Part shown: positions 8,465 through 16,126 of the stretch, piece after piece
Numbering within the stretch: the stretch's first letter is position 1
Layout: every line of letters starts with the position of its first letter
From: Bacteroidetes bacterium 4572_114
Lineage (GTDB): Bacteria; Bacteroidota; Bacteroidia; Bacteroidales; 4484-276
Assembly (NCBI GenBank): GCA_002254335.1
Contig: NIVA01000019.1
Span: 1-27,446 of the forward strand
DNA length: 27,446 nt
Direction of reading: 5' to 3'
Notes under the pieces: generated by a model
The model's input: the letters and a program-made list of their open reading frames with translations, nothing else
The model's database searches: none
What the model was told of the DNA's origin: nothing
Made by a program: the position numbers and the translations under genes

Positions 8465-8497
8465 CGAAGTTACAACAACCTGTATCAATATGGCAAG
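8465..8497 (-). promoter_or_regulatory. Minus-strand promoter of the candidate small RNA
   Basis: On the minus strand CTTG (8497-8494), 21 nt of spacer and TAACTTCG (8472-8465) resemble the parA promoter in this window, which has the same spacer length and the same TAnnTTCG box. Confidence 0.5.
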
Positions 8498-8600
8498 TTT
8501 TTCTTGTTCTCATTTTTAGAATGTTCAGAATTTGAAGTTTCCACCGAAAAAAATACTGCTACTACAAACACTTAAACAACCATAAGTCAGATCAAAAAAA

Positions 8601-8679
8601 CTGTCAGACAGTTTTTTCTATATTCCACACAGAACCTAAAGTATTAAATGTCTGACTTTTAATCTAAACTGTCTGACAG
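8601..8679 (-). repeat. Palindrome-ended repeat element, copy C (79 bp)
   Basis: It is bounded by CTGTCAGACAG (8601-8611) and CTGTCTGACAG (8669-8679). Each end is a palindrome around one central base, and the two ends are also inverted repeats of each other. In reverse complement its leading edge, AATAGCTGTCAGACAGTTTA, is identical to that of copy A at 20712. The 8601 end is extended by A/T runs into an 11-bp-arm perfect palindrome. The interior is AT-rich and non-coding, with an extra half-site TGTCTGAC at 8649. Confidence 0.65.
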
Positions 8680-8810
8680 CTATTCACCCAAATATTTACT
8701 TTTTAGACTAAACTCACCCTTAAATTGATAATTAGAGGTTTCATTAATTATATTTGTGAACATGTTGTTGTGAACATTAATTTCTAATTTTTTAAATAAT
8801 TAGTCTAATT

Positions 8811-8845
8811 TTTGGAAATATCATCGCATTAAGATTTATAGTTTG
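8811..8845 (+). promoter_or_regulatory. Possible promoter of the tig-clpP-clpX cluster
   Basis: TTTG (8811-8814) is followed after 22 nt by TATAGTTTG (8837-8845). This resembles TAnnTTTG with one extra base, so it is only a tentative match. No better candidate is seen before tig. Confidence 0.3.
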
Positions 8846-8891
8846 GTAAGAAGTTGTTATTCAAAATTGTACGCAATAGTCCAAATATGAG

Positions 8892-10355
8892 ATTTTTATA
8901 AGTCAGGAAAAAACAGGTGATTTAACAGCTATTGTTAAAATTGAAGTCCTTGAACAGGATTATAAAGAGCAATTTGAAAAAGAGCTGAAGAGCTATCGCA
9001 AGCAGGCGAGCATACCAGGTTTCAGGCCGGGAAAGATCCCGATGGGACTGATCAAGAAGAAATACGGGACTGCTTTAAAAGTGGAAGAGGTTAATAAAAT
9101 AGTTACCAAAGAGCTGAACGACTACATTATCAACGAAAAACTTGATCTGTTGGGTTACCCGATAAATAATGTAGAAAAAGGTATTATGCCCGATTTCGAA
9201 AACCAGGATGACTTTGAATTTTATTTTGACCTGGCTTTTTCACCGGAATTTGACCTTGACATATCTGAAAACAGAGAAGCCGAATACCTGAAAATTGAAA
9301 TTAGCGATGAGATATTGGATAAGTTCATTGACGATCTCCGCAACCGCCATGCAAAAATGGAGGATGCAGTTGATATCATGGAAGATGACATGGTTGAGAT
9401 GAAGATTGAAGAGCTTAACGAAGACAATACAGTTAACAGCGAAGGTATTTCCAACACTGCTTCAATTTTACCAAACTACATAAAAGATGATGATGTTAAA
9501 GAGGAGTTGCTTAAGTTGAAGATTGGTGATGTCATTATCTTCAATCCATTAAAAGCTACAGGCAATGCAACCGAAACAGCCACCATGTTAGGGATAAAAA
9601 AGGAAGAAGCCGAAAATCTTGAAAAGGATTTCCAGTTTACAGTTGAAAAAATTTCCAGAAAAATACCGGCTGACATTAATGATGAACTGTATAAATTAAT
9701 TTTCCCAAATGATGAAATTAAAGATGAGGTACAATTCAGGGAAAAGGTACGGGAAGAAGGCAATAAGGCTTATGCACAAGAATCGGATAAGTATTTTTTG
9801 CATGATACAATGAAGCAAATATTTGATCAATCAGAAATAAACCTCCCGGATGAATTCATGAAAAGGTGGTTGTATGTAAGTAATGAAGGTAAGATTTCCA
9901 AAGAAGAAATTGACAATGAATATGCAAACTATCAGCACTCTATGAAGGTGCAATTGATTGAAAATAAGTTGATAAAGGAAAATGAAAATCTCAATGTTAC
10001 CGACCAGGACGTTAAGGACCAAATAAAACAGTATATGGGCATTTACTCGCCACCGGGTGCTGATGAGGAGAGTGACGAGAAGGACAAATATATGGAAGGA
10101 ATTGTGGACAACTATATGAAAAACAAAGAGGAAGTCCAGAAACTCCACCAACAAATATATGACCAGCGGTTGATCTCCCTTTTTAAATCAAAACTAAAGA
10201 TAGTTGAGAAAGAAGTATCTTATGAAGAATTCCTTGACATACTCAAAGAATCGCAGAAGCAAAATCAACAAAACCCTGAGCATGAAACTGGGCAGGAGCC
10301 CCTTATTGAAGATGCCGAAATAGTTGGTGAAGATGAAAAAACCAACGAGCAATAA
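8892..10355 (+). CDS. tig: Trigger factor, ribosome-bound chaperone (start codon non-standard)
   Basis: The product is about 487 residues. The N-terminal ribosome-binding domain has the GFRPGK signature (SIPGFRPGKIPMGLIKKKYG) at about residues 40-60. A central PPIase-like region and a long helical C-terminal arm rich in Glu and Lys follow. Trigger factor binds L23 at the tunnel exit and shields nascent chains. Reading back in frame from GFRPGK gives ISQEKTGDLTAIVKIEVLEQ, the expected N-terminus, but no ATG, GTG or TTG occurs between the stop at 8877 and ATG 9042. At the position where family members have Met there is ATT (8892). An ATG at 8887 is out of frame by one base at a run of five T. 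The start is therefore an AUU codon, or a one-base indel has broken the frame. Starting at 9042 would remove the ribosome-binding signature and is unlikely. The next gene, clpP, is 46 nt downstream. Confidence 0.85.
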   Translation: MFISQEKTGDLTAIVKIEVLEQDYKEQFEKELKSYRKQASIPGFRPGKIPMGLIKKKYGTALKVEEVNKIVTKELNDYIINEKLDLLGYPINNVEKGIMPDFENQDDFEFYFDLAFSPEFDLDISENREAEYLKIEISDEILDKFIDDLRNRHAKMEDAVDIMEDDMVEMKIEELNEDNTVNSEGISNTASILPNYIKDDDVKEELLKLKIGDVIIFNPLKATGNATETATMLGIKKEEAENLEKDFQFTVEKISRKIPADINDELYKLIFPNDEIKDEVQFREKVREEGNKAYAQESDKYFLHDTMKQIFDQSEINLPDEFMKRWLYVSNEGKISKEEIDNEYANYQHSMKVQLIENKLIKENENLNVTDQDVKDQIKQYMGIYSPPGADEESDEKDKYMEGIVDNYMKNKEEVQKLHQQIYDQRLISLFKSKLKIVEKEVSYEEFLDILKESQKQNQQNPEHETGQEPLIEDAEIVGEDEKTNEQ

Positions 10356-10401
10356 TTTTTAAACAGTAGTTACCTGATTATTTTGATTAAATAAAAAGTA
10401 T

Positions 10402-11091
10402 ATGTACCCAAATGATGATTTTAATAAATATGCCACTAAACACCTTGGCATAAATAGTTTAACACTACACAAATACACCTCCGCAACCAAAAATTACATC
10501 TCCCCCACAATTATCGAGGAACGCCAGCTTAATGTTGCGCAGATGGATGTGTTTTCGAGGCTAATGATGGATCGTATTATTTTTCTTGGTGTGCCCATCG
10601 ACGATTATGTTGCCAACATTATCCAGGCCCAACTACTTTTTCTTGAGTCGGTAGATTCGTCCAAAGATATCCAGATTTATCTGAACACACCTGGCGGTTC
10701 TGTTTATGCCGGGCTTGGGATTTACGATACCATGCAATACATCTCCTCCGATGTGGCCACCATCTGTACCGGCATGGCAGCTTCAATGGGCGCAATCCTG
10801 TTATGTGCCGGCAACGAAGGCAAACGCACTGCATTAGAACATTCAAGGATCCTGATCCATCAACCAATGGGGGGTGTACAGGGCCAGGCATCGGATATTG
10901 AGATAACTGCCCGCGAAATCCAAAAAATGAAAAAGGAACTTTACGAAATCATCTCCCTGCATTCGAACCAGGATTATGAAACAATTTGGAAGGATGCCGA
11001 CAGGGATTATTGGTTAACATCGCAGGAGGCCAAAGATTATGGAATGATTGACGAAGTTTTGGAAGCCGGATCGAAAGCCAAAAATAAATGA
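10402..11091 (+). CDS. clpP: ATP-dependent Clp protease proteolytic subunit
   Basis: The 229-residue product is the serine peptidase of the ClpXP/ClpAP machine, which forms a double heptameric barrel in the cytosol. The catalytic triad is clear: S128 in GMAASMGA, H153 in LIHQPMGG and D202 in DRDYWLT. The Ser-His and His-Asp spacings of 25 and 49 match E. coli ClpP. NTPGGSVYAG is the oxyanion/handle region. The N-terminus is about 30 residues longer than the mature enzyme, consistent with a propeptide. It lies between tig and clpX, the classic order, 46 nt after tig. Confidence 0.97.
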   Translation: MYPNDDFNKYATKHLGINSLTLHKYTSATKNYISPTIIEERQLNVAQMDVFSRLMMDRIIFLGVPIDDYVANIIQAQLLFLESVDSSKDIQIYLNTPGGSVYAGLGIYDTMQYISSDVATICTGMAASMGAILLCAGNEGKRTALEHSRILIHQPMGGVQGQASDIEITAREIQKMKKELYEIISLHSNQDYETIWKDADRDYWLTSQEAKDYGMIDEVLEAGSKAKNK

Positions 11092-11098
11092 TGTTATT

Positions 11099-11279
11099 TG
11101 ATGGTCATTAAGTTGTCATCTGATGGTCATTAAGTTGTCATCTGATAGTCATTAAGTTGCCATTGATGTAAATAGTTGTTTAGTTGATAGGAAGCAAATG
11201 ACTCTAAATGACGCGAAGCAATTGACTTTAAATGACAAGAAGCAATTGACTTCTAATGACGCAAAGCAAATGACACTTC
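11099..11279. repeat. Two facing tandem-repeat arrays between clpP and clpX
   Basis: The left array is three units of 22 bp starting at 11099, 11121 and 11143 (TGATGGTCATTAAGTTGTCA plus TC); the third is degenerate. The right array is 3.7 units of 24 bp starting at 11191, 11215, 11239 and 11263 (GAAGCAAATGACTCTAAATG plus ACGC). The right-hand core AATGAC is the reverse complement of the left-hand GTCATT, so the arrays face each other and the transcript could form alternative long hairpins between the two cistrons. Confidence 0.8.
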
Positions 11280-11347
11280 ATAAATAGCATAGAAGATTTT
11301 ACTTCAATTAACAACTATTTTATCAATTACTTTTAAATTTATCCAGC

Positions 11348-12592
11348 ATGGCAAAAGCTACCGATAAATGTTCCTTTTGCGGAAGGGCAAGAAATGAAAC
11401 TGAGATACTGATTGCAGGTATAAATGGCAACATCTGCGAGGGATGTGTGGAACAGGCCAAATTGATCATTGGTGAAGAGCTATCAGCAAAGCAACCTGAT
11501 AAATATAAGCAATTCAAGCTGTTAAAACCGGCTGAAATTAAGAGCTACATCGACCAGTATGTCATTGGGCAGGAAGATGCAAAAAGAATACTTTCGGTTG
11601 CCGTTTATAACCATTATAAACGTATTTCGCAAAAGGGCAAATCAATTGACAAAAAGAAGGATGATATTGAAATTGAAAAGTCAAATATTATCATTGTAGG
11701 CGAGACCGGAACAGGTAAGACCCTGCTGGCAAGAACAATAGCAAGAATGTTAGAGGTACCTTTTGCAATTGCTGACGCAACCATCCTTACTGAGGCAGGT
11801 TATGTGGGCGAGGATGTTGAAAGTATATTGTCGAGATTGCTCCAGGCTTCGGATTATAATGTGGCTGCTGCCGAAAAAGGTATCGTGTTTATTGATGAGA
11901 TAGATAAAATTTCCAGAAAAAGCGACAATCCTTCCATAACCCGTGATGTTTCGGGCGAAGGGGTCCAACAGGCTTTACTTAAGCTGCTTGAAGGCTCAAT
12001 TGTTAATGTGCCCCCACAGGGTGGACGGAAACATCCGGAGCAGAAGATGATCCAAATAAATACCGAAAACATCCTGTTTATTTCGGGCGGGGCATTTGGT
12101 GGCATCGAAAAAACCATAGCCTCACGTATGAGGGCAAACGTAATTGGTTATGCCAGTAAAAATACCCAGGAACATATTGATAAGGACAACATGCTTCAAT
12201 ATGTTGCGCCCCCCGACTTGAAAAAGTATGGGCTTATCCCCGAAATTGTTGGCAGGCTACCGGTGGTCACCTACCTTCACCCCTTAGGACAACCGGCATT
12301 AAAACGCATACTTACCGAACCCAAAAACGCATTGGTAAAACAATTTACCAAGTTATTTGCAATGGATGGCATTGAGCTAAGTTTTACTGATGGGGCATTG
12401 GAATATATGGTTGAAAAATCAGTTGACTTTAAACTTGGCGCCAGGGGTTTAAGGTCGATCATGGAAGCCATCCTCAACGATGCCATGTTTGAATTGCCGT
12501 CAGACTCAACAAGCCGCGAATTAAAAGTTACCCGCACATATGCCAGCGAAAAATTAGGGAAGAATAACCTTGCTAAATTGCGCGTGGCTTAA
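11348..12592 (+). CDS. clpX: ClpX unfoldase, ATPase subunit of ClpXP
   Basis: The 414-residue AAA+ protein unfolds tagged substrates and feeds them to ClpP. The N-terminal zinc-binding domain has C8, C11, C30 and C33 (CSFC and CEGC). Walker A is GETGTGKT (118-125), the pore loop GYVG is at 151-154, and Walker B is VFIDEID (about 180-186). The RKH-loop GGRKHP and the sensor-2 GARGLRS are present. The length is normal and no part is missing. It is separated from clpP by a 256-nt gap with facing tandem arrays; no terminator is seen, so it may be co-transcribed. Start ATG 11348. Confidence 0.97.
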   Translation: MAKATDKCSFCGRARNETEILIAGINGNICEGCVEQAKLIIGEELSAKQPDKYKQFKLLKPAEIKSYIDQYVIGQEDAKRILSVAVYNHYKRISQKGKSIDKKKDDIEIEKSNIIIVGETGTGKTLLARTIARMLEVPFAIADATILTEAGYVGEDVESILSRLLQASDYNVAAAEKGIVFIDEIDKISRKSDNPSITRDVSGEGVQQALLKLLEGSIVNVPPQGGRKHPEQKMIQINTENILFISGGAFGGIEKTIASRMRANVIGYASKNTQEHIDKDNMLQYVAPPDLKKYGLIPEIVGRLPVVTYLHPLGQPALKRILTEPKNALVKQFTKLFAMDGIELSFTDGALEYMVEKSVDFKLGARGLRSIMEAILNDAMFELPSDSTSRELKVTRTYASEKLGKNNLAKLRVA

Positions 12593-13010
12593 ACACGGTA
12601 GAAGTTAGATGGTAGGGGAAGGATAGAAGCATTCAAATGGTTGAGGCCACAACGAAACAATTATTTGTGATGTTGCCTGAAAACCTAGTTTACTACTACA
12701 CTGATCATCTGAACCTGAAAATTTCAGTTTAGTAGAGCATCCATCCATACGGGCTAGCTTTACTTCGTTTTGTACCTACAATAAATATAATACCCTGATA
12801 TCCAGTGGTAGCGATTTCGCAAATATGGAGCCTCGAACCTTTCATGCCAGGCCCTTAATTTTTAATGAGCAAAAATCAACAAGCCCCAAACTTCTATCTC
12901 ATCAATAAACTGGACAAACCCTAAATTACAAACTTGAAATTCCCAACTTGTAACCTGATATTTTGTATTTTCGCAGGCTTAATAATCAAACTAATTTAAA
13001 ATATGAAAAT
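12593..13010. other. Intergenic region between clpX and the S9 peptidase gene
   Basis: No coding signal. CTACTACACTG (12693-12703) and CAGTTTAGTAG (12725-12735) form an imperfect 11-bp stem 100 nt after clpX, possibly its 3' end structure, though without a T-tract. A short stretch near 12739 (GCATCCATCCATACGGGCTA) faintly recalls the interior of the MITE-like element but is too weak to call. Confidence 0.4.
12966..12973 (+). promoter_or_regulatory. -7 promoter box before the S9 peptidase gene
   Basis: TATTTTCG fits TAnnTTCG and ends 37 nt before the chosen start. No convincing -33 element is seen at the usual distance. Confidence 0.4.
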
Positions 13011-14978
13011 ATGAAAAAATTATCACTGGTTTTTGTGGCGGCAACAATGCTCACCCTTGTTTTGCAGGGGCAAGTTGATCAACAATCAAAAAAAGCTAAG
13101 GTAATCGACAAACCCAAATTATCGCTTACCAGCGACCGAATGACACCGGAAGTACTTTGGGCATTTGGCCGGTTGGGCGGGCCCCAGGTTTCGCCTGATG
13201 GAAAAACCGTTCTTTACGGCGTTTCATACTACAGCATAGAACAAAACAAAGGCAACCGCGACCTTTACACAGTGGGTGCCAATGGGAAAAATTACAAAAG
13301 GATCACCAAAACCCCCAAAAGCGAATTCAACGCTATTTGGCGGCCCGATGGAAAAAAGATTGGTTTCCTGACTTCCGAAAGCGGATCGGTGCAAATGTGG
13401 GAAATGGCCCCTGATGGAAGCGGACGGAAACAAATTACAAATATCGAAGGTGGGATAACCGGATTTAAATATTCGCCCGATCAGCGAAAAATTGTTTACA
13501 CCAAAGAGGTGCCGGTCAACAACAAATTTGAGCAGCTCTATGAGGGCCTGCCAAATGCATCCGGCCGGGTGATTGCACCAATGAAACCCTGGGGCGGGAT
13601 GGAACAAATATGTTGGGCCCCTGATAGCAAAGCCCTGGCATACACAAGCAAAAAAATGATTGGAAAAGAATATTCACTATCCACAAATTCTGAAAACTAT
13701 ATTTATAACCTCGAAACCGGTAAGACAAAAAATTTTACCGAAGGTATGATGGGGTTTGATATTGCCCCGGTTTACTCTCCCGATGGAAAGTATATTGCCT
13801 GGGAAAGTATGGAGCGCGATGGGTTTGAATCAGATAAAAACCGCTTGTATATCGTAAACACAAAAACCTGGGAAAAGACTTATGCTACCGAAGGGTTCGA
13901 CCAGAACGCAGGAAGTTTGCAATGGTCGGCCGACAGCCGGTCTATCTATTTTACCAGTAACGTGCAGGGCACATTCCAGATATATCAATTTACTTTAAGG
14001 GATGGGAAAATAAATAAACTTACCGAAGGGCTTCACGATTACCGTGGGGTAACATTGGCCGGCGATAAACTGATAGCAACCATGCAAACTATGGCGATGC
14101 CAACCGAATTGTTTTCGGTAAACCCGGCCAATGGCGATGCCCAACAGATAACTTTTACCAATAAAGATTTGCTTAGTAAACTAAAAATGGGTAAAACAGA
14201 AGGCCGTTGGATGAAAACACACGATGGCAAAGACATGCTCACCTGGATTATCTACCCGCCCGATTTCGACCCGAACAAAAAATACCCGACATTGCTTTAT
14301 TGTAAAGGTGGCCCGCAAGGCCCTCTCAGCCAAAGTTTCCATTACCGCTGGAATTACCAGATTATGGCAGCCAACGATTATATAATTGTTGCGCCCGGCA
14401 GAAGGGGTGTTTCAGGCTTTGGCCAGGCATGGCAGGAGCAAATCAGTGGCGATTATCATGGCAAGAGCATGCAGGATTACCTTACTGCCATCGACATTAT
14501 GGCAAAAGAACCTTTTGTTGACGAAAACAACTTGGGGGCCATTGGCGCCAGTGCCGGAGGTTATGCGGTATATTATCTTGCAGGTGTGCACGAAGGACGT
14601 TTCAAAGCATTCATTGCCCACGATGGGATTTTTAATGAAGAGGCACAATACCTTGAAACCGAAGAGATGTGGTTTGAAAATTGGGACAAGGGCGGCGCTT
14701 TCTGGGAATTTGACAATAAGGTTGCCATGGAGTCTTATAAACATTCGCCACACAAACTGGTGCACAAATGGGACACACCAATTTTGATTATTCACGGCGA
14801 ACTCGACTACAGGGTAGTGTTTACCCAGGGGATGACGGCATTTAATGCCGCAATATTGCTTGATGTACCTGCTGAATTCCTGTATTTCCCTGACGAAAAC
14901 CACTGGGTGCTGCAACCACAAAATGGTATCCTGTGGCAGAGGACTTTCTTTGATTGGCTTGACAGGTGGCTGAAGTGA
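13011..14978 (+). CDS. dpp5: DPP5-like S9 dipeptidyl peptidase, with an internal gap in the propeller
   Basis: The 655-residue product has a signal peptide (MKKLSLVFVAATMLTLVLQG). An N-terminal beta-propeller follows (about 45-390, with SPDGK/PDG repeats), then an alpha/beta-hydrolase domain (about 400-655). The triad is S514 in GASAGGY, D599 in HGELDY and H631 in DENHWVL; its spacing (85 and 32) agrees with Porphyromonas DPP5. DPP5 releases dipeptides, with hydrophobic or small residues before the cut, in the periplasm. I chose ATG 13011 over the in-frame ATG at 12963 because it begins the signal peptide. Odd point: after GRVI (residue 188) the sequence goes straight to APMKPW, whereas family members I recall carry about 40 more residues there, including a conserved MY(R/K)HWD-W motif. 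The gap is in frame. Confidence 0.9.
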   Translation: MKKLSLVFVAATMLTLVLQGQVDQQSKKAKVIDKPKLSLTSDRMTPEVLWAFGRLGGPQVSPDGKTVLYGVSYYSIEQNKGNRDLYTVGANGKNYKRITKTPKSEFNAIWRPDGKKIGFLTSESGSVQMWEMAPDGSGRKQITNIEGGITGFKYSPDQRKIVYTKEVPVNNKFEQLYEGLPNASGRVIAPMKPWGGMEQICWAPDSKALAYTSKKMIGKEYSLSTNSENYIYNLETGKTKNFTEGMMGFDIAPVYSPDGKYIAWESMERDGFESDKNRLYIVNTKTWEKTYATEGFDQNAGSLQWSADSRSIYFTSNVQGTFQIYQFTLRDGKINKLTEGLHDYRGVTLAGDKLIATMQTMAMPTELFSVNPANGDAQQITFTNKDLLSKLKMGKTEGRWMKTHDGKDMLTWIIYPPDFDPNKKYPTLLYCKGGPQGPLSQSFHYRWNYQIMAANDYIIVAPGRRGVSGFGQAWQEQISGDYHGKSMQDYLTAIDIMAKEPFVDENNLGAIGASAGGYAVYYLAGVHEGRFKAFIAHDGIFNEEAQYLETEEMWFENWDKGGAFWEFDNKVAMESYKHSPHKLVHKWDTPILIIHGELDYRVVFTQGMTAFNAAILLDVPAEFLYFPDENHWVLQPQNGILWQRTFFDWLDRWLK

Positions 14979-15017
14979 GAGCAGTAGTTGTATAAAAATA
15001 TTTTATTTTATTAAATG

Positions 15018-15059
15018 AACGGGCATTTCAGTAACGAGCTGGAATGGCCGTTTTTTTTT
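15018..15059 (+). terminator. Intrinsic terminator of the DPP5-like gene
   Basis: AACGGGCATTTCAG (15018-15031) pairs with CTGGAATGGCCGTT (about 15039-15052) with minor mismatches. A run of T to 15059 follows, about 40 nt after the stop codon. Confidence 0.7.
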
Positions 15060-15060
15060 A

Positions 15061-15093
15061 ATTCCCTTAGCGACTTTGAGTCGCTCAGGGAAT
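15061..15093. repeat. 33-bp palindromic repeat, copy 1
   Basis: ATTCCCTTAGCGACT-TTG-AGTCGCTCAGGGAAT: 15-nt arms with a 3-nt loop. The same palindrome with a different loop and one changed pair recurs at 20662-20694, which suggests a REP-like element. Confidence 0.7.
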
Positions 15094-15100
15094 AGTTGTT

Positions 15101-15188
15101 TTCCAGCCATTTGATGTTTCCGTCCCGAAAGTTTTCGGGACTTCGGATGTTGAAAAGTCAGGAGAAAAAAAAGTTCCCCTCGTCCGAC
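15101..15188 (+). repeat. Dispersed ~80-bp repeat, copy 1
   Basis: Blocks CCAGCC, GATGTTTCC, GGATGTTGAAAAGTCAGG and TCGTCCGA occur here in the same order as in copy 2 at 18279-18359. The centre carries an 18-bp palindrome (TCCCGAAAGTTTTCGGGA, 15123-15140), whose exact reverse complement lies at 18367-18384 beside copy 2. Non-coding. Confidence 0.55.
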
Positions 15189-15289
15189 ATAGGAGGACAT
15201 GGAACCGAATAAAAAGGATTTCGCTTAATTCATTCAATAATTGTAATTATTTAGGAGGTAGTTCAATTGCAGAATCTTTTAGGCTCCAT

Positions 15290-15437
15290 CCCCAGCCCTT
15301 CCCCTGCCCTGTCCGCCGCTTCGCTTTGGCAGGTGGAAAAGGGAAGGGAGTGCCACCGCACCGGCCAATGCGGTGGGCGTTCTCCCCCTTCGACCAAAGG
15401 AAGTCCGTACGGAAAGGGGGAGCTAGAGGGGGGCTGG
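15290..15437. repeat. GC-rich composite of nested inverted repeats
   Basis: Outer arms CCCCAGCCC (15290-15298) and GGGGGGCTGG (15428-15437) enclose three hairpins. The first has CCCTTCCC-CTGCC with GGCAGG and GGGAAGGG (15296-15348). The second is CACCGCA/TGCGGTG (15354-15375). The third is CTCCCCCTT/AAGGGGGAG (15382-15422). Base composition is much richer in G+C than the surrounding DNA. No coding potential is seen. It looks like a REP/BIME-type repeat. Confidence 0.55.
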
Positions 15438-15541
15438 TAACGAACATTTTATTGGGACTGATAATAAGCAGCTAAATAATTACCGATAATTAAATTTTCA
15501 GGTAGGTAAATTTGCGATCTTGGGGTGAATGGAATATCTCC

Positions 15542-16126
15542 TTACCTGGATGATGAAAGCTTTAAATGGATGTTTTCAACCTGTGGAATTAGTAGATCTT
15601 CATTATTATTGCTGATCACAAAATCAGCCAAAGCATTCTTTTTTTCATCGGGCCATTGATTTTTCATCCTTTCCAATACAAGTTTGCGTGACACTTCATC
15701 ACGTTGCATCACCCTTTGTATCCTGGTTTCGGGATCGGCAAACACAGTGATTATCCTGTCAAATTCCTTGTATTGCCCCGATTCAAATAATATAGCGGCT
15801 TCATAAATAATGTAGGGTTTGCTAATATGTAATTCAGCCCACTGTTTAAACTTTTGCTTTACGGCAGGATGGATAATATTGTTGAGCTTTTGTAGCAAGG
15901 CCGGATTGTTAAAGGCCAGGTTTGCAAGTTTTTTTCTGCTGATAGAACCATCGACCAGAATTCCATAACCGAAAATTTGCACAACCTTTTTTGACACTTC
16001 CGGTGAATAAAGAATGGTTTTTGCTTCCACATCGGCTTCAAAAACCGGGATGTCAAAGGTTTTAAATATCTGGGCAACCAATGATTTTCCACTTCCGATA
16101 TTTCCGGTAAGGCCAATTTTTTGCAT
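15542..16126 (-). CDS. coaE: Dephospho-CoA kinase
   Basis: The 194-residue product is the last enzyme of CoA synthesis; it phosphorylates the 3'-OH of dephospho-CoA using ATP. The P-loop GNIGSGKS lies at residues 8-15. FEADVEAK corresponds to the family's (D)AD motif, HPAVKQ to the substrate-binding HP motif, and YEAAILFESG to the conserved P/E-LLFE segment. RVMQRDEVSR is the lid. Length is typical. The ATG (16126-16124) overlaps the TAA of the upstream YbbR-domain gene by one base, so the two are translationally coupled. Confidence 0.93.
   Translation of the reverse strand: MQKIGLTGNIGSGKSLVAQIFKTFDIPVFEADVEAKTILYSPEVSKKVVQIFGYGILVDGSISRKKLANLAFNNPALLQKLNNIIHPAVKQKFKQWAELHISKPYIIYEAAILFESGQYKEFDRIITVFADPETRIQRVMQRDEVSRKLVLERMKNQWPDEKKNALADFVISNNNEDLLIPQVENIHLKLSSSR

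Noticed and set aside
8440..8515. Short leader peptide frame (ATG at 8513 on the minus strand, 22 codons with a CC pair)
   Set aside because: It overlaps the predicted promoter and no amino-acid biosynthesis gene follows on that strand; chance frame more likely.
11099..11279. CRISPR array
   Set aside because: Units are contiguous without unique spacers, and no cas genes are present; these are plain tandem repeats.
12735..12775. Third copy of the MITE-like element
   Set aside because: Only a GCATCCAT...ATACGG stretch is similar; no ends or other internal blocks are found.
14412..14921. 169-residue minus-strand frame in the S9 peptidase gene
   Set aside because: Antisense shadow of the catalytic domain; no independent support.
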